42,563 bases of DNA from JAWWPY01 sp964412845. Lineage in GTDB: Bacteria > Actinomycetota > Actinomycetes > Streptosporangiales > Streptosporangiaceae. How positions within the stretch are numbered: the first letter of the stretch is position 1; each line of letters starts with the position of its first letter. The stretch is from positions 1-42,563 of the forward strand of contig CAYPQM010000042.1 of assembly GCA_964412845.1 (NCBI GenBank), read 5' to 3'. Under the pieces are notes generated by a model, which saw only the letters and a list, made by a program, of their open reading frames with translations, did no database searches and was not told where the DNA came from. This document shows, in pieces, positions 1-7,801 of the stretch. A program made the position numbers and the translations under genes.

Positions 1-27
1 TGGTCCGGCATGAGGGTACGGAAGTGA

Positions 28-132
28 TCAGCGAAGACCGGCAGGTACGCGCGCGAGCAGGGGCTCGCGCAGGACGAGATCGAGCCGAGGGACCTGTTCG
101 CCCCCGAGACGCTCGACTCGCTCACGATCTGA
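28..132 (+). pseudogene. C-terminal remnant of an unidentified gene
   Basis: The reading frame ending at the TGA at 130-132 has coding-like composition and ends in APETLDSLTI, but it is closed on its 5' side by an in-frame TGA at 25-27 and contains no start codon. It therefore cannot be a complete gene. The piece TGRYAREQGLAQDEIEPRDL followed by FAPETLD reminds me of the C-terminus of NMT1/TauA-type solute-binding proteins; this is a weak resemblance only. It lies 15 bases upstream of the lipoprotein gene. Either an upstream gene was frameshifted near base 25 or only a decayed tail remains; the window edge prevents a decision. Confidence 0.3.
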
Positions 133-147
133 GATTGAGGAGTTGTC

Positions 148-1464
148 ATGTCCGGAATGAAACACCGCACGTGGCGGGCAGCGGCGCCCGGCGCGCGGCT
201 CGCGCTGGTCGGCGGGCTGGTGGGGCTGGCCCTGGCGGCCTGCGGGACTTCGTCGCCCTCGGGCGGCTCGCCGTCGGCGGGCGGGTCGTCCACCCTGGAG
301 GTCGCTGCCTTCAGCCCGTTCACCGGGCCCAACGCGCCCTACGGCTACTTCCAGTACACCGGCTGCGTCTCCGCGGTGCGGGTTATCAACGCGGCGGGCG
401 GCGTGCTGGGCCACCACCTGACCTGCACGATCGTCGACAACCGGGGCGAGCCGGCCGACGCCGTGCCGGCCGCGAACAACATGCTGGCCAGCTCGCCGCA
501 CCTGGTCGGCATCGTGGACGGCGACAGCGGCCTGATGTCGGCGACGGTGCCGCTGTTCAACCAGGCGCACATACCGGACCTGTCCGCCGGCGGCGACGTC
601 CAGTTCGACACCAGCAGCTATCCCTATTTCTGGCGGACCACGCCGGGGGACGATGTGGCCGGCTACACGCTCGCCGCCTATGTCAAGTTCGGCACCGGCT
701 TCACCCGGGTGGCCGCGGTCTTCGGCAACGACCAGGCCGCGCAGGGCAACGTGCCCGGGCTCGTCTCGGGCGCCAGGCACCTCGGCCTCAATATCGTCGA
801 CAAGGAGGCCATCGCGCTCGACCAGACCACCTACGAGACCGAGGTGCAGCGGATTCTCGCCGCGCATCCCCAGGTGATCGTCACCGAGTCCGACCCGCAG
901 ACGGCCGGCGTGCTGCTCGGGAACTTGAAGCAGGCCGGCTGGACCGGGCCGATCGTCGGTACCTCGGGAACCCTCGGCGTGGACTACGACAAGGCGGCGA
1001 TCGCCGCGCTCGGCCAGGCGGCGTATGAGGCGCACTTCGTCCGGATCATCCAGTACGCGCAGCAGTCCGGCGCGGCGTGGCAGACCTGGAAGACCGCGCT
1101 GCTCGCGTCCGGGAAGCTGGTGAAGAACCCGGCGGGCGATGAGACCGCCATCTACGCGGAACTGCCTTACGACCACACGATGATGATCGCCCTGGCCATG
1201 CTGGCATCCCGTAGTGCCGCCCCGGCCACCTTCAACCCCTACATCCAGAAGATCACCCAGGGCAGCACCGTGGTGCACACCTTCGGCCAGGCCAAGGCCG
1301 CGCTGGCCGCGGGCAAGACCATCGACTACGTGGGCGTGACCGGGCAGATCTCCTTCGACAAGTACCACAACTCGGGCGGGCTGTGGGCGGCCGAGAACCC
1401 GGTGACGAACCTGCCGGTGAAACTGGTCTCGGCCCAGGACATCGCCACCGCCGAGGGGCACTAG
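148..1464 (+). CDS. ABC transporter substrate-binding lipoprotein (Liv/branched-chain type)
   Basis: This 438-residue protein is the extracytoplasmic solute receptor of the Liv-type importer encoded downstream. The N-terminus has basic residues, a hydrophobic stretch and a lipobox LALAAC with the lipidated cysteine at about residue 32, then a Ser/Gly-rich linker. Residues about 50-430 form a type I periplasmic-binding fold (Peripla_BP_6): early FSPFTGPNAPYG, a GIVDGDSG segment, and alternating lobes. The ATG at 148 is preceded by GAGG at about 137-140. It is the first gene of an overlapping operon and is separated from the permease gene by a strong hairpin. Receptors of this family bind branched-chain amino acids, amides, urea or aromatic acids; the ligand cannot be read from sequence. 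The co-transcribed aldolase and hydrolase hint at a non-amino-acid ligand (inference). Confidence 0.9.
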   Translation: MSGMKHRTWRAAAPGARLALVGGLVGLALAACGTSSPSGGSPSAGGSSTLEVAAFSPFTGPNAPYGYFQYTGCVSAVRVINAAGGVLGHHLTCTIVDNRGEPADAVPAANNMLASSPHLVGIVDGDSGLMSATVPLFNQAHIPDLSAGGDVQFDTSSYPYFWRTTPGDDVAGYTLAAYVKFGTGFTRVAAVFGNDQAAQGNVPGLVSGARHLGLNIVDKEAIALDQTTYETEVQRILAAHPQVIVTESDPQTAGVLLGNLKQAGWTGPIVGTSGTLGVDYDKAAIAALGQAAYEAHFVRIIQYAQQSGAAWQTWKTALLASGKLVKNPAGDETAIYAELPYDHTMMIALAMLASRSAAPATFNPYIQKITQGSTVVHTFGQAKAALAAGKTIDYVGVTGQISFDKYHNSGGLWAAENPVTNLPVKLVSAQDIATAEGH

Positions 1465-1503
1465 TGACTCGCGGCGCCGCGCGGCCGCGCGGCGGCGCCG
1501 CGT

Positions 1504-1536
1504 GGCCCCCGGGCAGCGGCATGCTGCCCGGGGGCC
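1504..1536 (+). promoter_or_regulatory. Perfect intercistronic hairpin after the binding-protein gene
   Basis: A 14-bp perfect inverted repeat (GGCCCCCGGGCAGC, loop GGCAT, then its exact complement) lies 39 bases after the lipoprotein stop and 20 bases before the permease start. No T-run follows. Such hairpins between binding-protein and permease genes commonly stabilise the upstream message or partly terminate, giving more receptor than permease; that role is inferred here. The preceding bases 1470-1502 form a second, imperfect GC palindrome. Confidence 0.6.
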
Positions 1537-1555
1537 GTCAGCCCGGGCGACGGCG

Positions 1556-2443
1556 ATGACGCTGCTGCTCAGCATCATCATCTTCGGCGTCTACAGCGCG
1601 GCCCTGCTCGCGATCGGCGCCGTGGGGTTCACCCTGCAGTTCGGCGTGACCAACGTGCTGAACCTCGCGTTCGGGTCGATCCTCACCGCGTGCATCTTCG
1701 CCGAGTACGGGCTGACCGGCCACAGCACGAACATCTGGATCGCGATGGCCGTCGGCGCCGCCAGCGGCGCGGTGATCTCGCTGCTGGTCGGGCACGTGGT
1801 GGTCGGCGCGTTCCTGCGCCGCGGCGCCACCGGATTCGGGATCGCGATGGTGACCATCGCGATCAGCCTCATGGTGCAGTTCGGCCTGGAGGCGATCCAG
1901 GGACCGTACATCCTCGCCTACGCCGCGACGACCCACGCCACCATGAAGATCGGCGGAGTGGTGCTGAGCAGCGGCCAGCTGACGACGATCATCGTCGCCG
2001 TGCTGGCCATGGTGGCGGTCCACCTGCTGCTGCGGACGACCAAGCTGGGCCTGGCCATGCGGGCGACCGCGGCGGACGTCTCGCTGACCCGCGGCTGCGG
2101 TGTCTCCCCGGCCCGGACCCGGGCGGTCGCCTGGCTGCTCTCCGGCGCGCTGTGCGGCCTGTGCGGGGTGCTCCTCGGCCTCGGCGAGGGCTCGTTCTCC
2201 TCCTCGACCGGCAGCGATTTCTTCATCACGCTGGCGGCCGCGGCGGTGCTCGGCGGCATCGGCAAGCCCTCCGGCGCGATGATCGGCGCGCTGCTCATCG
2301 GCATCATGAGCCAGGCCGCGGCGGCGGTGATCTCCCCGTCGTACAAGACGATCGCCGCGTGGATCATCCTGATCGCCGTGCTGGTGCTGCGGCCGCAGGG
2401 CATCCTGGCGGAGTTCGCCGCGGAACGGGAGCTGGTCGCGTGA
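1556..2443 (+). CDS. Branched-chain amino acid type ABC permease, LivH-like
   Basis: 295-residue inner-membrane subunit of the Liv-type importer (BPD_transp_2 family). It begins MTLLLSIIIFGVYSAALLAI and has about eight hydrophobic segments. The LivH-typical segment GFTLQFGVTNVLNLAFGSIL lies at about residues 22-41, and the cytoplasmic coupling region around RATAADVSLTRGCGV contacts the ATPases in this family. I chose the ATG at 1556 because the upstream in-frame codons fall within the hairpin; no strong ribosome binding site precedes it, so translation may be coupled. Its stop overlaps the next start (GTGA). Length is normal for LivH (about 290). Confidence 0.9.
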   Translation: MTLLLSIIIFGVYSAALLAIGAVGFTLQFGVTNVLNLAFGSILTACIFAEYGLTGHSTNIWIAMAVGAASGAVISLLVGHVVVGAFLRRGATGFGIAMVTIAISLMVQFGLEAIQGPYILAYAATTHATMKIGGVVLSSGQLTTIIVAVLAMVAVHLLLRTTKLGLAMRATAADVSLTRGCGVSPARTRAVAWLLSGALCGLCGVLLGLGEGSFSSSTGSDFFITLAAAAVLGGIGKPSGAMIGALLIGIMSQAAAAVISPSYKTIAAWIILIAVLVLRPQGILAEFAAERELVA

Positions 2444-3462
2444 GCTCGGGCCTCATCTACTACCTGAGCGGCCTGGCGATCCTGCTCGGCATCAACCTCA
2501 TCGCCATCTGGGGCCTTGACCTGCAGTTCGGCCTGGCCGGCATCAACAACTTCGCCTACGTGGTCTTCCAGGCGGCCGGCGGGTACGCCGCGGCCCTGTT
2601 CGCGCTGAAGCCGGCCAAGGCGTACGGCAGCTTCGAGACCTACCTCGGCGGGTTCAACCTGCCGTTCCCGCTGCCGCTGCTCGGCGCGGCGCTGGTCGGC
2701 GGGCTGCTCGCGGTGCCGATCGGGCTGATCGCCATGCGGCGGCTGCGGGCGGACTACCAGGCCATGGCGATGCTCGTCCTGTCGCTCATCGCGACCGGCC
2801 TGGCGCAGGCGCAGACGGGACTCGTCAACGGCCCGACCGGCCTCGCGCTGATCCCGCAGCCGCTGGCCGGCCTGCTGCATGTCTCGCCGCTCGGCTACAA
2901 CTGGATTTTCCTTGGCCTCACGGCAGCCTGCTGCGTCATCGCCTGGTGGGTGGCGCGCGGCATATCCCGCTCGCCGTACGGGCGGCTGCTCCGCGCGGTA
3001 CGGGACAGTGAGAGCGCGGTCGCGGCGCTCGGCCGGAACCCGGACGCGCTGCGGATGACCGTCCTGATCGCCGGGGGCGCGCTGGCGGGCCTGAGCGGCG
3101 GGCTGCTGGTCGAGTACGTGACCGCGTGGGGGCCGGCGAGCTGGCTGTACCCCGAGACGTTCCTGTTCTTCACCGCCCTGATCGTCGGCGGCAAGGGCAA
3201 CCTGGCGGGCGGCGCGCTCGGCGCTCTCCTGGTCCCCATCGGGATCATCGAGGTGACCCGGCACCTGCCTGCCTTCGGCTACCCCGGGCTGATCGACTCG
3301 CTCGACTGGGTCGTCATCGGGGCCTTCCTGCTCGTCTTCCTGTGGTTCCGGCCGAACGGCCTGCTCCCCGAGCGCAAGCGGGTGCTGCGGCCGGGAGGTG
3401 CGGAGCCGGCCGGGACCGGCCTGCGCGCGGTGCTCGCCGGGCGGCGGGCCGGGTCGTCATGA
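2440..3462 (+). CDS. Branched-chain amino acid type ABC permease, LivM-like
   Basis: 340-residue second permease of the importer. It starts with GTG at 2440 inside the GTGA overlap with the LivH-like gene. The segment WGLDLQFGLAGINNFAYVVF at about residues 24-43 is the LivM counterpart of the LivH signature, and the EAA-like cytoplasmic loop is recognisable as GRLLRAVRDSESAVAALGRN. A conserved LivM region VGGKGNLAGGALGALL follows. The tail ends in a basic Arg/Gly-rich stretch that overlaps the ATPase start (ATGA). It forms a heterodimeric channel with LivH (family knowledge). Confidence 0.9.
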   Translation: MSSGLIYYLSGLAILLGINLIAIWGLDLQFGLAGINNFAYVVFQAAGGYAAALFALKPAKAYGSFETYLGGFNLPFPLPLLGAALVGGLLAVPIGLIAMRRLRADYQAMAMLVLSLIATGLAQAQTGLVNGPTGLALIPQPLAGLLHVSPLGYNWIFLGLTAACCVIAWWVARGISRSPYGRLLRAVRDSESAVAALGRNPDALRMTVLIAGGALAGLSGGLLVEYVTAWGPASWLYPETFLFFTALIVGGKGNLAGGALGALLVPIGIIEVTRHLPAFGYPGLIDSLDWVVIGAFLLVFLWFRPNGLLPERKRVLRPGGAEPAGTGLRAVLAGRRAGSS

Positions 3463-4262
3463 CGGCACAGTCCCCGGCCGCGGCCCAGGCGCCGGCCACG
3501 CTGCTGCACGTCGAAGGGCTCGCCTGCCACTTCGGCGGCGTGCTCGCCGTGCAGGATGCGACCTTCGATGTGCGCCGCGGCACGATCACCGGCCTGATCG
3601 GGCCGAACGGGGCCGGCAAGTCGACGGTGATCAACCTGATCAGCGGCGCCGCGCGGCCGACCCGGGGATCGGTCCATTTCGACGGGGCCGAGATCCTCGG
3701 CCAGCGGCCGCACGAAGTCGCCCGGCACGGCATCGTACGCACCTTCCAGCAGGCGAACGTGTTCGGCGGGCTGACAGTCCTGGAGAATCTCCTGGTCGGC
3801 GCCACGCCCTGGCGTGGCGAGCAGATCGGTGCCGCCCTCGGCCGCAAGCGCGGGTGGTCGGGCCGGGAGACCGAACTCGAGGCCGGCGCCTGGGATGTCC
3901 TGCGCCGGTTCGGGCTGGAGGCCATCGCGAATGACTACGCCCGGGCGCTGAGCGGCGGCCAGCGGCGGCTGGTCGAGCTCATGCGGGCGCTGATGGCCCG
4001 GCCGAAGCTGCTGCTGCTGGACGAGCCCATGGCCGGCGTCAGCCCGTCGCTCGCGCTGTCGATCGCCGACCGGCTGATGGAACTACGGGACGCGGGGATG
4101 ACGATGCTCATGGTCGAGCATGAACTGCGCCTGGTCGAGCGGCTCTGCGACCCCGTGGTCGTCATGGCGCGGGGCACCGTGCTGGCCGAGGGGTCGATGG
4201 CGCAGCTCCAGTCGAATCAGGAGGTCGTCGATGCCTACCTCGGAGGTGGCGGTGGCTACTGA
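3459..4262 (+). CDS. ABC transporter ATP-binding protein, LivG-like
   Basis: 267-residue ATPase that powers the importer. Visible motifs: Walker A GPNGAGKST (about residues 48-56), Q-loop in RTFQQANVF, signature LSGGQ (164-168), Walker B LLLLDEP (184-190) followed by MAGVSP, the LivG hallmark (usually MAGLNP), and a switch histidine in VEHEL. The ATG at 3459 overlaps the permease stop (ATGA). Its 3' end overlaps the LivF-like start by 32 bases in another frame. Both domains of an ABC ATPase core are intact. Confidence 0.93.
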   Translation: MTAQSPAAAQAPATLLHVEGLACHFGGVLAVQDATFDVRRGTITGLIGPNGAGKSTVINLISGAARPTRGSVHFDGAEILGQRPHEVARHGIVRTFQQANVFGGLTVLENLLVGATPWRGEQIGAALGRKRGWSGRETELEAGAWDVLRRFGLEAIANDYARALSGGQRRLVELMRALMARPKLLLLDEPMAGVSPSLALSIADRLMELRDAGMTMLMVEHELRLVERLCDPVVVMARGTVLAEGSMAQLQSNQEVVDAYLGGGGGY

Positions 4263-5013
4263 CCGGCCCGGCCAGCTGGTCCGGGCCGAGTCGATCGTGG
4301 CCGGCTACGGGGCGGCGCTGGTGGTCAGGGAGGTGAGTGTTTCGGTGGGGCGCGGCGAGATCGTGACCGTCGTCGGCCCGAACGGATCCGGCAAAAGCAC
4401 GCTGCTGAAGGCCCTGGCGGGCTTGGTGGAGGTGCGGGCCGGGCACGTCTGGCACGGCGATGTGGACGTTGCCGCGCTGCCCGCCGAGGCCCGGGCGCGC
4501 CGCGGCATCGCGTACCTGCCGCAGGAGCGTGAGGTGTTCGCGTCGCTCACTGTCCGGGAGAACCTCCTGATGGGCGGCTATGCGCTGGACCGCCGCGGCC
4601 TCCGGGCCGCGCTCGAACGGGTGCACGCGAGCTACCCGGTTCTCGGCCGCCTCGGCCGAACCCAGGCCGGGCGGCTGAGCGGCGGTGAGCGCAAGACCGT
4701 CGCCATGGCGCGGGTGATGATGTCCGCGCCGTCGGTGGTGCTGCTCGACGAGCCGACCGCGAACCTCGCGCCGATCCCGAGCGCGCAGCTGCTTGAGCAG
4801 GACGTGCCCGCGCTCGCCGCCGCAGGCGTGGCGGTGGTCCTCGTTGAGCAGCGCGCGGTGCAGGCGATCGCGGTCTCGGACTGGGTGTACGTGCTCATCG
4901 GCGGGGCGGTGGAGCTGCAGGGGCCGGCCCGTGATATCGGCGCCCGGGGAGACATCGGGGCCGTCTTCCTCGGCGCCAGCGGTGATCGTGATCGGGAGGA
5001 GACAACGCCATGA
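4231..5013 (+). CDS. ABC transporter ATP-binding protein, LivF-like
   Basis: 260-residue second ATPase. Walker A GPNGSGKST at 49-57, signature LSGGE at 149-153, Walker B VVLLDEPTANLAP at about 169-181. The ATG at 4231 is chosen because GGAGGT at 4220-4225 lies six bases upstream, although this puts the start inside the LivG-like gene. A second GGAGGT at 4242 could serve the in-frame GTG at 4252. The switch histidine normally found as VEQN/VEH is replaced by VEQRAV, which is usual for LivF. The stop overlaps the aldolase start (ATGA). Confidence 0.92.
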   Translation: MPTSEVAVATDRPGQLVRAESIVAGYGAALVVREVSVSVGRGEIVTVVGPNGSGKSTLLKALAGLVEVRAGHVWHGDVDVAALPAEARARRGIAYLPQEREVFASLTVRENLLMGGYALDRRGLRAALERVHASYPVLGRLGRTQAGRLSGGERKTVAMARVMMSAPSVVLLDEPTANLAPIPSAQLLEQDVPALAAAGVAVVLVEQRAVQAIAVSDWVYVLIGGAVELQGPARDIGARGDIGAVFLGASGDRDREETTP

Positions 5014-5747
5014 CCGTTTCCCACGCCAGCGAGCGGCGGCTCGTCGCGCAGGCCTGCCGGGTGCTCGCGATGGAGGGACTCGTCGAGACGACCCTCGGCC
5101 ACGTCAGCCTGCGCGTCGACGACACGCACCTCCTGGTGCGCGCGCGGCGCGCGACCGAGCACGGCCTGGCGTTCAGCACGGCGCAGGACATTGCCCTGGT
5201 GGATCTCGACGGGAACCTGCACCCCGGCGAACCACCGATCTCGCTGCCGTCCGAACTGCCGATCCACACGGCGCTGCTCGGCTCGCGGCCGGACTGCGCG
5301 GCCGTGGTGCACGCCCACTCGCCGGCGGTGGTCGCGTGCACCGTGGCCGGCGTGCCGCTGCGGCCGATCGTGGGCGCGTACGACATCCCGGCCATGCGGC
5401 TCGCGGCCGGCGGCATCCCCACGTACCACTTCGCCGGGCTCATCCGCACTCCGGAGCGGGCCGCCGGGCTGCTGGCGGCCATCGGGGAGCGCCCGGCCTG
5501 CCTGCTGCAGGGCCACGGCCTGGCCACGGCCGGGAAGACCCTGGCGGCAGCCATGCTCGCCGCCATCGACGTGCACGTCCTGGCCCGGCTCACGGTGACC
5601 TGCTGGCAGATGCAGCGGCCGCTCATCGAGGTTGATCCGGACGACTACCGGGACCTGCCCGTTTTCGGCCCGGACTACGACGATCAGGTGTGGCGGTTCT
5701 ACACGGCCAAGGCCGAGCGACTCCATGGCGGTCCGGCCGATGCCTGA
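5010..5747 (+). CDS. Class II aldolase/adducin family protein
   Basis: 245-residue cytosolic enzyme of the zinc-dependent class II aldolase/adducin fold, which includes L-fuculose-phosphate and L-ribulose-phosphate enzymes and several decarboxylases. The metal and catalytic residues are present: Glu82 in SELPIH, His101 and His103 in VHAHS, and His169 in LLQGHGL. The early loop GHVSLR (30-35) replaces the phosphate-binding GN(L/I)S motif of sugar-phosphate aldolases, so the substrate may not be a sugar phosphate. The ATG overlaps the LivF stop (ATGA), which ties the enzyme to the importer. Substrate unknown; cleavage or decarboxylation of an imported hydroxy acid is an inference. Confidence 0.85.
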   Translation: MTVSHASERRLVAQACRVLAMEGLVETTLGHVSLRVDDTHLLVRARRATEHGLAFSTAQDIALVDLDGNLHPGEPPISLPSELPIHTALLGSRPDCAAVVHAHSPAVVACTVAGVPLRPIVGAYDIPAMRLAAGGIPTYHFAGLIRTPERAAGLLAAIGERPACLLQGHGLATAGKTLAAAMLAAIDVHVLARLTVTCWQMQRPLIEVDPDDYRDLPVFGPDYDDQVWRFYTAKAERLHGGPADA

Positions 5748-6462
5748 GCCATTCGACGTGCTGCTCGGCGAGGGGGCCGGGACCTTTCCCGGGGTGGCCG
5801 CCCGGCCGGCCGGGCGGCCCGCAGGCGGGGTGGTGGTGCTGCAGGAAGCTTTCGGGCTCACCGGTCATATCCGCGGCATCTGCGGTCGGCTGGCCGAGGC
5901 CGGCTACCTCGCCGTCGCGCCTGCCCTGTTCCACCGGCAGGGTGCGCCGGTGCTCGGCTACGACGAGTTCGCCCGCGCGCAGCCGCTGATGGCGCGGCTG
6001 CGCGCGGCGGAGATCATGAGCGATGTGACGGCCGCGCTCGGCTACCTCCGCCATGGCGGGCTGGCGGCCGCCCGGTGCGCCGCGGTCGGGTTCTGCATGG
6101 GCGGGTCGGTCGCCTTCATCATGGCCACCGAGCTTGAGCTCGGTGCGGCCGTCAGCTTCTACGGCGGCGGCGTCGCCGAGGGCCGGTTCGGGTTCCCGGC
6201 CCTCGCGGACGCCGCGCCGTCGCTGCGCGTGCCGTGGCTCGGCCTCTACGGGGACCAGGACCACACGATCCCGGTGCCGCAGGTAGAGACCCTGCGGGCG
6301 CGGGCGGCCCGGTCGCCGGCCGCGACCAAGGTCGTCCGGTACCCGGCCGCGGGTCACGGGTTCAACTGCGACGACCGGGGCGCCTACGTCCCGGACGCGG
6401 CCGCGGACGCCTGGTCGCGGACCCTTGACTGGCTCGCCACCTACCTGGCCGGGGCGGACTGA
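5740..6462 (+). CDS. Dienelactone hydrolase family protein
   Basis: About 240 residues with the alpha/beta-hydrolase fold of carboxymethylenebutenolidases. Visible features: VVVLQEAFGL with the Glu that activates the nucleophile (Glu36), nucleophile Cys119 in GFCMGGS, an acid in GDQD (probably Asp174) and His206 in AAGHGF. The triad is complete with cysteine, as in true dienelactone hydrolases. The ATG at 5740 overlaps the aldolase stop by eight bases; an in-frame ATG at 5725 is an alternative. Last gene of the importer operon. Dienelactone hydrolases act in aromatic ring catabolism, but many homologues have other ester or lactone substrates. Confidence 0.85.
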   Translation: MPEPFDVLLGEGAGTFPGVAARPAGRPAGGVVVLQEAFGLTGHIRGICGRLAEAGYLAVAPALFHRQGAPVLGYDEFARAQPLMARLRAAEIMSDVTAALGYLRHGGLAAARCAAVGFCMGGSVAFIMATELELGAAVSFYGGGVAEGRFGFPALADAAPSLRVPWLGLYGDQDHTIPVPQVETLRARAARSPAATKVVRYPAAGHGFNCDDRGAYVPDAAADAWSRTLDWLATYLAGAD

Positions 6463-6697
6463 AGGGATGCTCCGGCCGCCAGGTACTCGTGAGCGAGGCG
6501 GACCGCGGTCGCGCCGTCACCGACGGCGGAGGCGGCCCGCTTGACCGAGCGGTAGCGGGCATCCCCGGCCGCGAAAACGCCGGCATGGAGGTCTCCAGCG
6601 GGAGCGGCGCGCGATCGAGCGGCCACCGTGACGGATGCGAGCCGTCCCGGACCACGTCGCGACCGGTCAGGATGTAGCCGTGATCGGGCCATCAGTC
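6441..6697 (-). pseudogene. Truncated, frameshifted thioredoxin-reductase-like remnant
   Basis: The minus strand contains the C-terminus of a pyridine-nucleotide disulfide oxidoreductase split over two frames. Frame one, starting at about 6697, reads DHGYILTGRDV and later LDRAPLPLETSMP. The second frame then continues GVFAAGDARYRSVKRAASAV and GDGATAVRLAHEYLA, which is the FAD-binding GVFAxGD motif and C-terminal helix of this family. Joining them needs one extra base near 6581-6584. About the first three quarters of the gene is missing. The truncation point coincides with the stop codon of the neighbouring hypothetical gene, which suggests a deletion or insertion junction. The 3' end overlaps the hydrolase gene by about 20 bases. 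Confidence 0.75.
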
Positions 6698-7240
6698 GCT
6701 GTGCCGCTCGTCCCGGGTTCCTGTCTCGGACAGGTGCGGCAGGGCCCGGTACATCGCGCTGGGTGTGCGGGCCGGGGGGAGTGGCTCGGTGTTACGGGCG
6801 CCGCTGGTCGGCGCCCGCGGCCAGGGGAATGGGGCGAGGTCGGGCTCGACCCAGCCGGTCCTGGCCGGTGCGCCGGCGAGCGTGGCCGGCCGGTAGAAAC
6901 GGGTCAGCAGGCGCTTGTCGAGCAGCGCGGGGTGGTGCTCGGCGAACGCGGTGAAGTCGTCGTCGCGCTGATCGGCCGTGTGGTGCCCGACCAGTTCCAC
7001 CCAGGCGCGGCTGACCGTCGCGTGGTATTTCTGCGGCGCGCCCGCGTAGCGGGCGGTCCGCTGGATGCCGTCGCTGACCAGGGCGACCGCGGCCGGCACG
7101 CCATAGCGCCGGACCGCCAGCCAGGTCAGGTGGACATGCTCGCGGTGGCCGAACCGATCGGCGGTCGCCATCACGTCGGCCATCAACGCCTCGAAGCCGG
7201 CCGCGCTGCTGGCCGGTGTGCCGCGGGCCAGCGTGGTCAT
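6692..7240 (-). CDS. Conserved hypothetical protein (HREH...WVEPDL type)
   Basis: 182 residues of unknown function. I recognise the general pattern of a widespread uncharacterised bacterial family: an early FGHREHVHLTWLAVRRYG, a central QKYHATVSRAWVELVGHH, then HPALLDKRLLTRFYRPATL and WVEPDLAPFPWP. Conserved histidines in the first two blocks could bind a metal (inference). The last 35 residues after PFPWP look unlike the family core and run to the pseudogene junction at 6692, so the tail may be acquired sequence. The start codon shares one base with the MarR stop (TGATG), so the two are co-transcribed and the product is probably under MarR control. Confidence 0.7.
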   Translation of the reverse strand: MTTLARGTPASSAAGFEALMADVMATADRFGHREHVHLTWLAVRRYGVPAAVALVSDGIQRTARYAGAPQKYHATVSRAWVELVGHHTADQRDDDFTAFAEHHPALLDKRLLTRFYRPATLAGAPARTGWVEPDLAPFPWPRAPTSGARNTEPLPPARTPSAMYRALPHLSETGTRDERHSD

Positions 7241-7671
7241 CAGGACACCTCCGTCAGGGCGTCCAGCCCGGCGCGCAGGCCGGTGATCGCCTCGGCGGGC
7301 AGGCCGCCGAGCGCGCGCTGCTCCAGCCCGGCGACGGCCTGGCGGATGGTGCTGGCCGTCAGCCGCCCGGAGGCGGTCAGCTCGATGAGCACCGCCCGGC
7401 GGTCTCCCGGGCGGATGCCGCGAGTGATGTGGCCGCGTCGCTCCAGGCGGTCCAGCACGCTGGTCAGCGTGCTGGGGCGGGTGCCCACCGCCGCGCCCAG
7501 TTCGGACACCGTCCGGCCGCGGCCGTCAGCGAGGTTGGCCAGCGCGTTGATCTCGGAGGCGGTCAGGTCCAGGCCGGCCAGCTCTGCGCCGAGCACCTGC
7601 AGGGTGGCGTGGGTGGCCCGGTGCAGGGCGAGCAGCGCCGACCACCCAGATGATACGAATTCCGACTTCAC
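7240..7671 (-). CDS. MarR family transcriptional regulator
   Basis: 143-residue winged-helix repressor. The HTH and wing are clear: TASEINALANLADGRGRTVS, then VGTRPSTLTSVLDRLERRG as recognition region and HITRGIRPGDRRAVLIELT as wing with the DxR motif. The GTG at 7671 is the first codon after a near-perfect promoter, giving an apparently leaderless message. An inverted repeat covers the -10 box, so autorepression is likely. It is the first gene of a two-gene unit with the hypothetical protein downstream. MarR proteins usually respond to phenolic or other small ligands; the ligand here is unknown. Confidence 0.92.
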   Translation of the reverse strand: MKSEFVSSGWSALLALHRATHATLQVLGAELAGLDLTASEINALANLADGRGRTVSELGAAVGTRPSTLTSVLDRLERRGHITRGIRPGDRRAVLIELTASGRLTASTIRQAVAGLEQRALGGLPAEAITGLRAGLDALTEVS

Positions 7672-7698
7672 GATTTTGGATTATACGATTTCGTATCA
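7651..7698 (-). promoter_or_regulatory. Probable MarR operators
   Basis: ATACGATTTCGTAT at 7683-7696 is a 6-2-6 perfect inverted repeat covering the -10 box and spacer. In addition TGATACGAA (7651-7659) and TTCGTATCA (7690-7698) form a perfect 9-base inverted pair, the first copy lying inside codons 5-7 of marR. Placement fits autorepression; binding is inferred. Confidence 0.65.
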
Positions 7699-7708
7699 GT
7701 TGCCGCAA
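7680..7708 (-). promoter_or_regulatory. Leaderless promoter of the marR unit
   Basis: On the minus strand the -35 box TTGCGG (7708-7703) and the -10 box TATAAT (7685-7680) are separated by exactly 17 bases. The -10 box ends eight bases before the GTG start, so transcription should begin at or within a base or two of the start codon. Confidence 0.75.
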
Positions 7709-7744
7709 CCGGTCCAGGACCCGGCGATCCGCGGGCAGTTGCGC

Positions 7745-7766
7745 GCCCAGGGGCGCGCCCCTGGGC
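7745..7766 (-). terminator. Palindromic hairpin after the STAND gene
   Basis: GCCCAGGGG, CGCG, CCCCTGGGC is a perfect 22-base palindrome 36 bases downstream of the STAND stop codon on the minus strand. It lacks a T-run, as is common for actinobacterial terminators. It would isolate the STAND gene from the marR promoter. Confidence 0.55.
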
Positions 7767-7801
7767 CCGGCGCAGGCGTGAGCGATCAGGCGCCATCCAG
7801 G

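Noticed and set aside
28..1581. 517-codon minus-strand frame over the lipoprotein gene
   Set aside because: Antisense to a gene with clear family motifs; Arg/Gly-rich composition typical of shadows.
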